From the NCBI RefSeq assembly GCF_024435075.2, contig NZ_JAMZEG020000002.1, positions 1,131,501 to 1,195,500 on the forward strand: a stretch of 64,000 nucleotides of DNA. The letters run 5' to 3'. The stretch is from Marinomonas maritima. GTDB lineage: Bacteria; Pseudomonadota; Gammaproteobacteria; Pseudomonadales; Marinomonadaceae. The position numbers were made by a program, and so were the translations under genes. The stretch's first letter is position 1, and each line of letters opens with the position of its first letter. Shown in pieces: positions 1 through 8,902 of the stretch. Below the pieces are notes generated by a model. The model worked only from the letters and a program-made list of their open reading frames with translations. It had not been told where the DNA came from and did no database searches.

Positions 1-270
1 TTTTTCTTTTTGACTCACTTCAATGTTACGCACCGCATCGTTAACCGCGGCCGCAATTAAGTCTTCTAGCATTTCTTTGTCATCCGCGAACAAAGAGTCA
101 TCAATAGATACACGCTTTACATCATGACGGCCCGTCATCACAATTTTGACAAGGCCAGCGCCCGCTTGACCTTCGACTTCCATGTTGGCAACTTCTTCTT
201 GCGCCTTTTGCATGTTTTCCTGCATTTGCTGCGCTTGGCGCATCATGTTACCCATACCACCTTTAAACAT
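1..270 (-). CDS. ybaB: YbaB/EbfC nucleoid-associated protein (3' end outside window)
   Basis: Small DNA-binding protein that coats the nucleoid as a dimer; it is normally encoded between dnaX and recR. The 90 residues visible start MFKGGMGNMMRQAQQMQENM, a typical YbaB start (Gly/Met-rich, then a Gln-rich amphipathic helix), followed by a VKIVMTGRHDVKRVSID strand region. The ATG at 270 has a GGAGAG ribosome site seven bases upstream. It lies 15 bp after the dnaX stop, so the two are almost certainly cotranscribed. About 15-20 C-terminal residues are missing at the window edge. Function is by family; identity is secure from sequence and context. Confidence 0.93.
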   Translation of the reverse strand, partial: MFKGGMGNMMRQAQQMQENMQKAQEEVANMEVEGQAGAGLVKIVMTGRHDVKRVSIDDSLFADDKEMLEDLIAAAVNDAVRNIEVSQKEK

Positions 271-285
271 AACTTTCTCTCCAAA

Positions 286-2529
286 TTAAGCTTTAACTTT
301 AACTGTATCGTAAACCAACTGTGCACCCATCGTAGCCGATAGCGCTTGTACAACTGGATGTGAATTTAAATGTTCGATAGCGACCTGCAAGGCTTCCGCG
401 CGTTTACTCGCTGCAAATTCCTCTGCCGTCACACCACTGGTGTCTTCCACCGTATCTATGATCAAAGGCACAGACATAGCGAAAAAATCGCTTAATGCCC
501 CTTGTACTTGCTCGTAGCGTGCTTGATTAAGCATGTGCCCATATTCCAAAGGTACTTCCAAACGAATGCCTTGATCACTGGCATCCACCAAGCTGGAATT
601 CATTAAAATATTCTGTACCAATCCCGTCAAAGATAAACGCGGCGCCACCAGCCACCATAGCTTCATGGTCAATTCATTATAGTGACTTAACGCTGGCATC
701 GGCATCGCTAATGCTGGTTGTGCTATAGTATCAGGGACTTTTGACAACCGCGTGTCAGGCTCTTTGTTTTCTTCGATCTGCGGTGAGGCAATAGGTTCCG
801 CCCCTAATGCATCAACTAAGTCTGCTGCTGGATTAAAGGGATTAATGATATCTGCAATTTCTCGCTCTTCGGCTTCCTCTTCGTCCTCATCATCCTCGTC
901 TGTCGCCGCGTCTAAATACTCGGCTTCTGCGACGACGAACGGCTTACAGTCTTGTTCCGATGATAGAATCGGCTCTGGCTCAATCGCCACCAACCGCTCT
1001 TCTATTTGCGGCTCTGCTTGTTCTAACGGTTCTCTTTCTTGTAACGACTCTGCGTCTTGTAATGCTGTCGTTTCAGCGAATGTAACGTCTTCTGGTGAAA
1101 CCTGTGTTATCGATTTTTTCACCTCAACGGCCTGTGGCTCAACCAGTGGTTCAATGTTTTCTTCTTCAAAAGAAACCGATGCTTCGGTAGGAGACTCTTC
1201 TGGTGCGTCTTCCCAAGGTGGATGTTCCGCGACAGCAGAAGCAAGCGCTTCTTTTTTGTCTATTATTGTTGTCGGTGTCGCCAGCACGGTGGATGTCGAT
1301 GGCGTTTCTACCGCGTCATCGACGGCAATATCTACTAACTCATCGTCGGGTGTTTTTTTTTCTGTTGTGGCGTGCGACGGGGCATCAACTTCCGGCGCTG
1401 TTTGTATTGCTGCCGGCGCGTTATGGCTCATCACCATAGGTGGCACAGGACGAAAGGCAATTAACCTTAACATCAGCATTTCAAAGCCAGCACGGGCTGA
1501 ATGCGCCAGGTATAAATCACGACGACCAATCAACAAGCTCTGATACATAACTTGTATTTCTTCAGAGCTTACATTGGCAGCAATAGTTTGAATTCTAACC
1601 AAATCCCCAAGCTGATCAGCCAGAGCACCCGGCACCTGTTGCTCTATCGCTACGCGATGCAAGGTATCCAATAAACTACCACAAATCGCCGTAAAATCAG
1701 GTTGATAATCAGCAAGCTGCTCTATAAGAGACAGCACTTGTGCGGCATTTTTAGAGACAACCACTTCCAATAAGTCCAACACCTGAGCTTGGTTAATCAG
1801 GCCCAACATAGCCGTCACGCCAGATTCAGAAATGGTGCCATTACCAAATGCAATTGCCTGATCCGTCAAACTCAACGCATCACGCATACTGCCATTCGCC
1901 GCTTGACCTATTTGCCATAACGCGGGCTGATCAAAGTTGACCTTTTCTGCATTAAGCACAGTTTGCAAATAATCGACCACGCGCTGTGGTGTCATGTTTT
2001 TAAGATTGAATTGCAAACAACGGGATAACACAGTGACAGGGAGTTTTTGCGGGTCGGTTGTCGCCAATAAAAATTTAACGTGTTCTGGCGGCTCTTCCAG
2101 TGTTTTTAATAAGGCATTGAAAGAGTGAGTGGACAGCATGTGCACTTCATCTATCAGGTAGACTTTAAAACGGCCGCGAGTCGGCGCGTACTGCACGTTT
2201 TCCAGTAATTCACGGGTATCTTCTACTTTGGTACGAGACGCCGCATCCACCTCGATAAGATCAATAAAACGACCTTCCGCAATCTCGCGACAGCTATCGC
2301 ATGTGCCGCAAGGTTCAGGTGAAATTCCATTGGTTTCACAGTTCAAGCATTTAGCAAAGATGCGGGCAATGGTGGTTTTACCAACACCGCGTGTTCCGGT
2401 AAACAGATAGGCGTGATGTAAACGCTGTTGGCGTAAAGCATTCACCAACGCTTGAAGTACGTGGTCTTGCCCAGCCATTTCAAGAAAATTCTGCGGGCGC
2501 CATTTACGTGCTAAAACTTGATAACTCAT
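286..2529 (-). CDS. dnaX: DNA polymerase III subunit tau (and probably gamma)
   Basis: Clamp-loader ATPase that opens the beta sliding clamp and, as full-length tau, tethers polymerase cores and helicase at the fork. The 747-residue product has Walker A GTRGVGKT at 45-52, zinc-ligand cysteines 64, 74, 77 and 80, Walker B LIDEVHML at 125-132 and the SRC motif at 169-171. AAA+ domains I-III end near residue 365. A very acidic, low-complexity linker follows (about 375-640, with a run of Asp/Glu near 600), then the C-terminal polymerase-binding region. At codons 390-393 a run of nine A residues gives a plausible frameshift/slippage point for a gamma-sized product. The ribosome site before ATG 2529 is weak. 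ybaB follows 15 bp downstream. Confidence 0.97.
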   Translation of the reverse strand: MSYQVLARKWRPQNFLEMAGQDHVLQALVNALRQQRLHHAYLFTGTRGVGKTTIARIFAKCLNCETNGISPEPCGTCDSCREIAEGRFIDLIEVDAASRTKVEDTRELLENVQYAPTRGRFKVYLIDEVHMLSTHSFNALLKTLEEPPEHVKFLLATTDPQKLPVTVLSRCLQFNLKNMTPQRVVDYLQTVLNAEKVNFDQPALWQIGQAANGSMRDALSLTDQAIAFGNGTISESGVTAMLGLINQAQVLDLLEVVVSKNAAQVLSLIEQLADYQPDFTAICGSLLDTLHRVAIEQQVPGALADQLGDLVRIQTIAANVSSEEIQVMYQSLLIGRRDLYLAHSARAGFEMLMLRLIAFRPVPPMVMSHNAPAAIQTAPEVDAPSHATTEKKTPDDELVDIAVDDAVETPSTSTVLATPTTIIDKKEALASAVAEHPPWEDAPEESPTEASVSFEEENIEPLVEPQAVEVKKSITQVSPEDVTFAETTALQDAESLQEREPLEQAEPQIEERLVAIEPEPILSSEQDCKPFVVAEAEYLDAATDEDDEDEEEAEEREIADIINPFNPAADLVDALGAEPIASPQIEENKEPDTRLSKVPDTIAQPALAMPMPALSHYNELTMKLWWLVAPRLSLTGLVQNILMNSSLVDASDQGIRLEVPLEYGHMLNQARYEQVQGALSDFFAMSVPLIIDTVEDTSGVTAEEFAASKRAEALQVAIEHLNSHPVVQALSATMGAQLVYDTVKVKA
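1353..1361 (-). other. A9 slippery run in dnaX, candidate gamma-product site
   Basis: The coding strand reads GAA AAA AAA ACA here, nine consecutive A residues covering codons 390-393, just after the clamp-loader domains. Slipping into the -1 frame adds Asn-Thr-Arg-Arg and then meets TGA; the +1 frame reads five codons and then TAG. Either shift would release a protein of about 396 residues, close to the gamma subunit in architecture. Enteric dnaX uses A6G ribosomal frameshifting and Thermus dnaX uses transcriptional slippage on A9. Use of the site here is inferred. Confidence 0.5.
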
Positions 2530-2673
2530 GATGGATACTGGCTGATAAAAAGCGATTTTTTATTGTACGGCAGTCCGAAGCATTTCGAAACCACTCTTAG
2601 TCTACTGTACGACAGGTAATAGAGAGAAATAACAAAAAACTTCACTATAAAGATCAATAGCTTGTATTTAGAA

Positions 2674-2700
2674 CAAAAAAACGCCCAACATAGTCGGGCG
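2674..2700 (-). terminator. Rho-independent terminator of trhO
   Basis: On the minus strand GCCCGAC and GTTGGGC (plus 2683-2699) form a 7-bp stem with a TAT loop, one pair being G-T, followed by a seven-T run (2674-2681). It sits 14 bp past the trhO stop and before the dnaX promoter region. Confidence 0.85.
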
Positions 2701-2713
2701 AATTCCAAGTAGA

Positions 2714-3709
2714 CTAGCTCGCTTTGGCTGCACGCACTTTACGCTGACGCTCTTTTTCCAACACTTTTTCAGCGCGATGTTTTTCAACAGCACCAAGCAC
2801 TTCCGCACCGATATGTTCTTCACCACGAGCATGCGCAAGTTGAACTTGATGCTCACGCTCGATGAAACGCTGGCGTTGCTCGTCGGTAAATTTATCAAAG
2901 CAATGCACACAGCTCACACCCTGAACATAGCGTTCGTCTTGTTTTTCGTCTTCTGTGATTGGCATACGACAAGCGTGACATTGGTCATATTTGCCTTTTT
3001 CTAGATCGTGGTTAACAGAGACGCGATTATCAAACACAAAACAGTCTCCTTCCCACATAGTGTCTTCTTTCGGCACCTCTTCTAAGTATTTCAAGATGCC
3101 ACCTTCAAGATGGTAAACCTCATCAAAACCCTGCTCCAACATGTACGCTGTGGATTTTTCACAGCGAATGCCGCCCGTACAAAACATGGCGACTTTTTTG
3201 TGCTTAGCAGGATCTAGGTTTTCTTTTACATAGGTAGGAAATTCGCGGAACGTATCAGTTTTAGGGTTAACCGCATTTTTAAAGGTACCGATTTGAACTT
3301 CATAGTCATTGCGAGTATCCACTAAGATCACGTCGGGATCAGAGATCAAAGCATTCCACTCGTTTGGCTTAACATACGTGCCTACGACGCGTTTAGGGTC
3401 GATCCCTTCAACACCCATAGTAACGATTTCTTTTTTAAGCTTCACTTTGGTGCGGTAGAACGGCATGCTTTCGTCATAAGACTCTTTAGAAACAATATTG
3501 TCTAGGCCGGGCTGCTGATCCAACCACGCCAATAAGGCATCAATTCCTTCACGAGGCCCTGCCACGGTGCCGTTAATGCCTTCGCTTGCCAATAACAAAG
3601 TGCCACGAATTGCATTATCTTCTAATGTTTTTTGAAGCGGTTCACGAATGGACTCGAAATGAGGCAGTTCAACAAATTTATAAAGGGCACAAACAACGAC
3701 GTTAGACAT
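2714..3709 (-). CDS. trhO: tRNA uridine-5-hydroxylase TrhO (rhodanese family, YceA)
   Basis: Oxygen-dependent enzyme that hydroxylates U34 of several tRNAs, an early step towards cmo5U/mo5U wobble modification. The 331 residues fit the YceA family (about 320-350). An N-terminal acylphosphatase-like domain (1-95) contains EGINGT at 43-48. The rhodanese domain (about 120-215) has the active-site loop CTGGIRCEKS with Cys177 and Cys183. A C-terminal cysteine cluster (C244, C247, C267, C270) looks like a zinc knuckle, and the tail is basic. The gene is monocistronic: its own terminator follows and the divergent region to 3850 holds no other gene on this strand. The ATG at 3709 is preceded by AGGAGAAAGAAT, a good ribosome site. 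Confidence 0.93.
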   Translation of the reverse strand: MSNVVVCALYKFVELPHFESIREPLQKTLEDNAIRGTLLLASEGINGTVAGPREGIDALLAWLDQQPGLDNIVSKESYDESMPFYRTKVKLKKEIVTMGVEGIDPKRVVGTYVKPNEWNALISDPDVILVDTRNDYEVQIGTFKNAVNPKTDTFREFPTYVKENLDPAKHKKVAMFCTGGIRCEKSTAYMLEQGFDEVYHLEGGILKYLEEVPKEDTMWEGDCFVFDNRVSVNHDLEKGKYDQCHACRMPITEDEKQDERYVQGVSCVHCFDKFTDEQRQRFIEREHQVQLAHARGEEHIGAEVLGAVEKHRAEKVLEKERQRKVRAAKAS

Positions 3710-3849
3710 ATTCTTTCTCCTATGCGATCTGGAACGTAAAACCAGAGCAATTAAACAAGGCGCGCATTATAGAGATTTATAACAACCTTTTCGAGGCTAT
3801 CACTATAAAAATCTAATACATCATGTGGATTAAAAACAAACATATCGTT

Positions 3850-4557
3850 TTATTGATCTGGATCAAGCGTCATGCCGGTGGTGTTATTAATGCGAAACCA
3901 ACCCGCAATACTGTGACGAGTTCGATTGGCCACAACAACCTCATGATAAAAGCACTCACTCAGAAAAACTGCAAAGCGTCCTTTTTTTGGGTAAAAACGC
4001 CCTATTTCAATCACTGGATCGTTCTCATCGTAGATAACTAACTCACCACCTTCTCCGTCCTGCCAATCTTCGTTCAAATACAAAACAGTCGACAAAATAC
4101 GGTTACTTTCACCTTTAAAGGCATCTAGGTGCTTTTCATAAAAAGCGCCCTTTTCATAACGAGCAAAATGCGCCTCATAATCAAACAACCCCAAAAACAA
4201 TCGACGGTTAAGCGCCACGCGTAATCCCTCCATCGCCCTCAAAAAATCTTTTTTTATGGGTTTGTCCGGGTCGATCCATTGAATATAGTCACGGCGAGTA
4301 TCTAAAACCACTTGATGATCTTGTTTTCGCCCTACGCCTGCTTGCTGCATGTAGGCGATGTGAATATTCTCCACTTCATCCATCAAAGCCTGAGTGAACT
4401 CCGTTGAAAAAAAGTCATCCTGAACACTCCAGCCTTTTGTTTGTAGATCCATTAGCAGATTAGAAAACGGTTCTTCTCGACTGAACGCAGGAATGGAGTT
4501 TTCAACATACAAACTTTTAACTGGCTGGACTTCGATAGGCATAGATAAGTTCATCAC
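3850..4557 (-). CDS. 2OG-Fe(II) oxygenase, prolyl 4-hydroxylase-like
   Basis: Probable 2-oxoglutarate- and Fe(II)-dependent hydroxylase of the P4Hc/SM-20 type; the substrate is unknown. In the 235 residues the double-stranded beta-helix carries the facial triad: HLD gives His143 and Asp145, and FYHEV gives His205; Arg214 in NRTRHSIAGWF is the likely 2-oxoglutarate anchor. The strand LSTVLYLNEDW (155-165) and GGELVIYD (170-177) are typical of this family. The N-terminal 45 residues are not conserved in an obvious way. It is divergent from radD, 104 bp away, and is not in an operon. The start could be Met1 or Met2 (MMNLSM). Homologues may act on ribosomal proteins or EF-Tu, but nothing here decides that. 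Confidence 0.85.
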   Translation of the reverse strand: MMNLSMPIEVQPVKSLYVENSIPAFSREEPFSNLLMDLQTKGWSVQDDFFSTEFTQALMDEVENIHIAYMQQAGVGRKQDHQVVLDTRRDYIQWIDPDKPIKKDFLRAMEGLRVALNRRLFLGLFDYEAHFARYEKGAFYEKHLDAFKGESNRILSTVLYLNEDWQDGEGGELVIYDENDPVIEIGRFYPKKGRFAVFLSECFYHEVVVANRTRHSIAGWFRINNTTGMTLDPDQ

Positions 4558-4661
4558 TTATAAAAAGATCACGTGCAAAAAGGCAAAATAGCGACTGCGG
4601 CTATGATACTGTAGCCCAACAGACAACACATCAAGATTTCGCCACATAGATTTAAAATAAG

Positions 4662-6419
4662 ATGAGCCAACCATTCATATTACGAGACTATCAAAATCAA
4701 GCCGTTGAGGCGTCTCTCACTCACTTTCGCAGCAGTGACGATCCTGCTGTTATTGTTCTTCCTACTGGCGCGGGTAAAAGCCTTGTTATTGCAGAGTTGA
4801 GCCGCCTTGCAAAGGGGCGAGTCATTTGCCTTGCTCACGTTAAAGAACTGGTAGAACAAAATCACGCTAAGTTTCTTGCCACAGGCGCTTCCGCTGGTAT
4901 TTTTTCCGCCGGTTTAAGCCAAAAAAACAGCTCATCAAAAACAACCTTTGCCAGCATTCAATCCATTTCTGCGAACCTCACCGCGTTCAATGAACCAGCG
5001 AGCCTCATCATCATTGATGAATGCCACCGGGTCAGCATGGAAGAAAGTGGCCAATACAACAAAACTATCGAGCACTTTAAGGCGCTCAACCCTAAGGTTA
5101 AAATCCTTGGATTAACGGCAACACCGTATCGACTAGGAAGTGGCTGGATTTATCATCGCCATTACCACGGCTACACTCGTCAATGCACAGACTCTATTTT
5201 CAAAAAATGCATTTTTGAATTACCTCTGCAACACATGGTGAAAAAAGGCTATTTAACGCCACCGATTCATTATGATGCCGCTATTGCCCATTATGACTTT
5301 AGTCTTCTCACAGAAAGCTTAGACGGTGAACAAAACACCGATGATATTGCTTTAAATGAACTCATCCACAAATACCCCCGTGTTACCAAAGCAGTGGCAG
5401 AACAAATACTCCAGCTCAGTCAAGATCGACAAGGCGTGATGATTTTTGCGGCAACAATAGACCATGCCAAAGAGATTGCGAGTTACTTCTCAGAAGCACA
5501 AACGGCCCTCATTACGGGTAAGACAAAAATCAAACAGCGCGACGCACTAATAACTAAGTTTAAAGCCAAAGAGATAAAGTTTCTCGTCAATGTTTCTGTG
5601 CTAACCACGGGGTTTGATGCGCCTCATGTAGACGTAATCGCCATTTTACGGCCAACTCAATCCATTAGTTTATTCCAACAAATTGTCGGTCGCGGCCTAC
5701 GATTAAGTCCGGGTAAAAAAGACTGTTTGATTCTGGATTACACCAATAATGGCTACAATATATTCCAACCTGAGATTGGCGAAAAGTGCCCAACTCAAGA
5801 TTCAGTCGCCGTGCAAATACATTGCCCTGAATGTGATTTCGCCAATACATTTTGGGGGAGGAAAGACGCCGAAGGTAATATCATTGAACATTTTGGACGC
5901 CGCTGTCACGGGCTAATAGAAACTGCTGAAGGTGAAGTGCAATGCTCGTATCGCTTTCGCTTTAAACGCTGCCCCTATTGCAACGAAGAAAATGACATTG
6001 CAGCAAGGCGGTGTCAACACTGTTCAGAAAAGCTCATCGACCCTGACGATTTATTAAGAAGTGCGCTAAACCTAAAAAACAACAAGGTATTGCGCTGCTC
6101 TGACATTACGCCGGAGATCGATGCAAAAGACAAGAGCATCAAAATCACCTATCACGATGAAGATGGACTAACGCTGTCTGAGACGTTTCGCTTTAACTAC
6201 AAGAAGTCACGACAGGCTTTTAACGACCTTTTCGGCCGCCGCATCGCCAATGGCATCCAATCCGTTCAATTCGACACCCTAGAAGAGCTTGAACCCTTCT
6301 TACCTTATCTTCCAACACCCGATTTCGTCATCGCGAAAAAACAAAAAAAACACTGGCAAGTAACAGAGCGCTTATTTGACTACCAGGGCCCCTATCGAAA
6401 GGCCAATGAATTACAGTAA
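4662..6419 (+). CDS. radD: Superfamily II helicase RadD (YejH)
   Basis: ATP-dependent DNA repair protein that works with RecA and SSB on strand exchange and double-strand break repair. The 585 residues match the length of Escherichia coli RadD (586). Motif Q LRDYQNQAV is at 7-15, Walker A LPTGAGKS at 33-40, DECH at 119-122 and TAT at 152-154. The second RecA-like domain includes LVNVSVLTTGFDAP and QIVGRGLR. Two cysteine clusters follow: CPECDF near 386 and CPYCNEE / CQHC near 440-460, as in RadD zinc fingers. The ATG is chosen from the family N-terminus. A CTGT-N6-ACAG pair lies 50 bp upstream, but its spacing is wrong for LexA. It converges on the TetR gene with a 5-bp gap. Confidence 0.93.
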   Translation: MSQPFILRDYQNQAVEASLTHFRSSDDPAVIVLPTGAGKSLVIAELSRLAKGRVICLAHVKELVEQNHAKFLATGASAGIFSAGLSQKNSSSKTTFASIQSISANLTAFNEPASLIIIDECHRVSMEESGQYNKTIEHFKALNPKVKILGLTATPYRLGSGWIYHRHYHGYTRQCTDSIFKKCIFELPLQHMVKKGYLTPPIHYDAAIAHYDFSLLTESLDGEQNTDDIALNELIHKYPRVTKAVAEQILQLSQDRQGVMIFAATIDHAKEIASYFSEAQTALITGKTKIKQRDALITKFKAKEIKFLVNVSVLTTGFDAPHVDVIAILRPTQSISLFQQIVGRGLRLSPGKKDCLILDYTNNGYNIFQPEIGEKCPTQDSVAVQIHCPECDFANTFWGRKDAEGNIIEHFGRRCHGLIETAEGEVQCSYRFRFKRCPYCNEENDIAARRCQHCSEKLIDPDDLLRSALNLKNNKVLRCSDITPEIDAKDKSIKITYHDEDGLTLSETFRFNYKKSRQAFNDLFGRRIANGIQSVQFDTLEELEPFLPYLPTPDFVIAKKQKKHWQVTERLFDYQGPYRKANELQ

Positions 6420-6424
6420 AAACA

Positions 6425-7012
6425 CTAGCCTTTATTTTTAAGCGCATTTCGATAAGACATTTCAAACGGTAGATTCATCCGCTCCAAGTGCGTCATTGCA
6501 GCAGCCCCTAACGCCCCTTTCGGCACACCACTTAACAATACAAACCAGTAGTTGGACATCATGTTCTCAGCAAAAATACCCGCTGTTTTATCATCCACAC
6601 CAACTTGTTTAAATCGCTTTACAATACCGTCTGAAATCACCGCCATTTGGTTCGTATGAAAACCGCCTTTTGCCAAGCTATCCAATAACACCTGTCGAGT
6701 AAATTCCACATACTCGTCATAGAAGTCAAACAGCACTTGTGCCATTTGCTGCAAGTAATCCATTGGTGATGAGCTGGCTTTTTGAGCAACAACCGCAGCA
6801 CGAAGCGCCACATCCATTTCATCAAAAAAAATATCTTTTACTAAGGATAATTTGTCGGGAAAGTGAACAAATAGAGTACCGACAGCAATGCCAGCTTGCT
6901 CGCTCAAATAACGAGTACTGGTTGCTTCAATGCCTTGCTCTAAAAAGGCACGCTTAGCGATTGCTTTAATTTTGGCTCGGGTATTGGCTTTTTGCTGCTG
7001 ACGAAGACTCAC
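6425..7012 (-). CDS. TetR family transcriptional regulator
   Basis: DNA-binding repressor with a ligand-binding C-terminal domain; ligand and targets are unknown. The first 60 of 195 residues form the TetR helix-turn-helix: AKRAFLEQGIEATSTRYLS, then AGIAVGTLFVHFPDKLSLV, whose tail (YxYFxxK-like FVHFPDK) is the family signature. The C-terminal part is helical with no recognised subfamily. The start is GTG at 7012, supported by AAGGAA about eight bases upstream. It lies 67 bp downstream of the DUF1499 gene on the same strand, so cotranscription is possible, and it converges on radD. No inverted-repeat operator was recognised in the short upstream gap. Confidence 0.9.
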   Translation of the reverse strand: MSLRQQQKANTRAKIKAIAKRAFLEQGIEATSTRYLSEQAGIAVGTLFVHFPDKLSLVKDIFFDEMDVALRAAVVAQKASSSPMDYLQQMAQVLFDFYDEYVEFTRQVLLDSLAKGGFHTNQMAVISDGIVKRFKQVGVDDKTAGIFAENMMSNYWFVLLSGVPKGALGAAAMTHLERMNLPFEMSYRNALKNKG

Positions 7013-7079
7013 TTGAAGGTTCCTTGGGTAAGATATAAGGAGAGTCTAGCGTGTCTGATTTTCGAAGACGAGTAGAAAA

Positions 7080-7844
7080 TTAACGAACTGAATTTACATT
7101 GGGCATAGAAGAACGAGTCAAGGAGCCAGTTAAATCCGACATAAAGGATTCAATACGTTGCGCATTAACACCATAGTCACCGCGACCAGTCCTCGAACAA
7201 GAGCGCATATCCACTTGTACTTTGTCACGTTCTATTTGAGTAATACGAATAACAACGTCATCGCGAAAGCCGAAAATAGGCGTACGAGCCGTCGCCTCAA
7301 CAATGCCGGCTTGCGAGTACTTTGCAACCACTTCCCAGCCACGGCTTTCGATAAGATCAGTGACGGTAGAATAAACAAAATCTTTACTTTTACTCGTATA
7401 AACAGGGAGAACGTCTGGGTAGTACTTATGCTGAATGGCCGCCCATTCAGAATTATAACTAAGGTTATTTTCGTTGTACTTTCGAATGAAATTAACATTC
7501 AAGTAAGCAGGAGGCGTATCAGTATCGGTCGTAATATCATTAATCTGAGGCAACCCAGATCTTTGCAAATAAAACCCAATCCACATTATGCTGTAAACCA
7601 AAGACACAATTAATACAAGAAAGAAAAAACGCTGACTCTCAATATTCCTTTCTTTTCGACAAAGCCCTAATGACAACACAGCAAGAAAAGATAGGAACAA
7701 AGAGGCAAACACACTTTTGCGTAACATGGAAAAACCTGTTAATGGCTCAAAAACCCCAATACGCACTCCAGCAATGGATATAAATGCGACACACCCTACC
7801 AACATCAGAAGAATGTATAAAACCGGAGAGATATAACGACTCAT
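7080..7844 (-). CDS. DUF1499 membrane protein
   Basis: Protein of unknown function with three predicted membrane segments (about 7-28, 42-62 and 72-93) and a C-terminal soluble DUF1499 domain (about 120-235). The DUF1499 character shows in VYSTVTDLIESRGWEVV, then VEATARTPIFGFRDDVVIRI, then VDMRSCSRTGRGDYGVNAQR, where R-S-x-S-R-x-G-x-x-D-x-G-xN is the usual conserved tail. Length 254. It is followed 67 bp on by the TetR gene. The 287-bp region upstream to 8131 has no convincing gene; it is AT-rich and contains only a short low-quality open frame overlapping the next gene. Confidence 0.85.
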   Translation of the reverse strand: MSRYISPVLYILLMLVGCVAFISIAGVRIGVFEPLTGFSMLRKSVFASLFLSFLAVLSLGLCRKERNIESQRFFFLVLIVSLVYSIMWIGFYLQRSGLPQINDITTDTDTPPAYLNVNFIRKYNENNLSYNSEWAAIQHKYYPDVLPVYTSKSKDFVYSTVTDLIESRGWEVVAKYSQAGIVEATARTPIFGFRDDVVIRITQIERDKVQVDMRSCSRTGRGDYGVNAQRIESFMSDLTGSLTRSSMPNVNSVR

Positions 7845-8131
7845 AAACAGCTCATATCGAAAAATAATATCTCAACCATATCGTGACTTGATGACAACGA
7901 ACAGAAGCAAGAAGCTCGTTTTAAATCATTCCTTTGTATTTGCATAATTTCTGTAAGGTTTTCTACAAAAAAGACCCAGCATGGATCTAGACTTGAATCA
8001 TAACAACCCCATTTTACAATGCTTAAGGCACACTACGGTGAGGCATATTAACTTCAATATAGAAACAATCCCTCTAGACATTACAGACAAAAAGTCGATA
8101 ATGTCGCCGTCGAAAATAGAACATTCAAATC

Positions 8132-8842
8132 ATGAAAATAGTGCCAGCCAAACACTGCGTCGACATACTACGCGAAGAATGTAAAACGCAATCAATAAGA
8201 CCATTCAAAGCCAGAGGCTCCAATGTCATTCGATGCCCGCATTGCCTAATGGCCGAATTTGCCTGCTTTTGCCATCTTAGAGACAACCAGCCATCCTCTA
8301 TCGAATTTATTTTACTTTTTCACCGAGACGAGATACATAAGCCAACCAATAGCGGAAGGCTCATCGCAGATCTGTTTCCCAACGACACACAAGCATACTT
8401 ATGGAGCAGAACGGAGCCATCAACAACACTCTTAAACCAACTAAAAAATCGACAAGGACTCTGTACACTATTGTTTCCAAACACGCAAACTGCACAAATA
8501 CAAAAAAGGCAGCAGCGAAGCGTTGTCCCGCAGACAAACAAAAACAATGTAAAACATACTTTTATTATTTTGGACGGGACATGGAAACAAGCAAGCAAGA
8601 TGTTTCATCAAAGCGAGTGGCTAAAAGACATCCCCCATATTGAAATAAGCAGCGAGGCGAAGCGCTCTTTTCTTGTGCGCCACTCAAGCCATCAAACGCA
8701 ATTTGCCACCGCCGAAGTCACCGCCATGTTACTGGACACACTAGGTCACAATAGCCAGAGCCGATTACTGTTTAATTATTATCAGGCGTTCAACAAACAC
8801 TGTCTCGCCAGTCGAAAACGAGAAAACAACGCCACTACATGA
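8132..8842 (+). CDS. tapT: DTW-domain tRNA-uridine aminocarboxypropyltransferase (TapT/YfiP-like)
   Basis: SAM-dependent enzyme that makes acp3U at position 47 of tRNA variable loops. The 236 residues carry the family features in order: cysteine motif CPHCLMAEFACFCHL at 31-45, FHRDEIHKPTNSGRLIAD, the WSRTEPS strand, and ILDGTWKQASKMF, which holds the DTW-type DGTW core. RHSSHQTQFATAEV and a C-terminal LFNYYQAFNKHCLASRK follow. The start at 8132 matches the family length; the upstream open frame from 7981 is in another phase and rejected. It is convergent with the DUF2947 gene (60-bp gap). A relation to TapT is by motif; substrate position is inferred from the family. Confidence 0.87.
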   Translation: MKIVPAKHCVDILREECKTQSIRPFKARGSNVIRCPHCLMAEFACFCHLRDNQPSSIEFILLFHRDEIHKPTNSGRLIADLFPNDTQAYLWSRTEPSTTLLNQLKNRQGLCTLLFPNTQTAQIQKRQQRSVVPQTNKNNVKHTFIILDGTWKQASKMFHQSEWLKDIPHIEISSEAKRSFLVRHSSHQTQFATAEVTAMLLDTLGHNSQSRLLFNYYQAFNKHCLASRKRENNATT

Positions 8843-8902
8843 AAGTAAATTACCAAACCGAGGAATCAGTTTAAGTACAGTAAACGACCCTTTAATAAAA
8901 GA

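Noticed and set aside
752..1543. 263-codon plus-strand open frame, Ser/Ala-rich, opposite dnaX
   Set aside because: It is the antisense shadow of the acidic low-complexity linker of tau; GAA/GAG/GAT-rich codons give Ser/Phe-type codons on the other strand. No ribosome site or domain.
2590..2612. CTGTACGACAG palindrome-like site near the dnaX promoter
   Set aside because: Spacing between the half-sites is only 3 bp, which excludes a LexA box; no other known operator fits.
4609..4622. LexA-like CTGT/ACAG pair upstream of radD
   Set aside because: The half-sites are separated by 6 bp and not 8, and the centre is GC-rich (AGCCCA), so it does not fit the LexA operator.
7981..8184. 67-codon plus-strand frame before the DTW gene
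   Set aside because: Overlaps the start of the DTW-domain gene in another phase, low-complexity His/Asn/Thr composition, no ribosome site.
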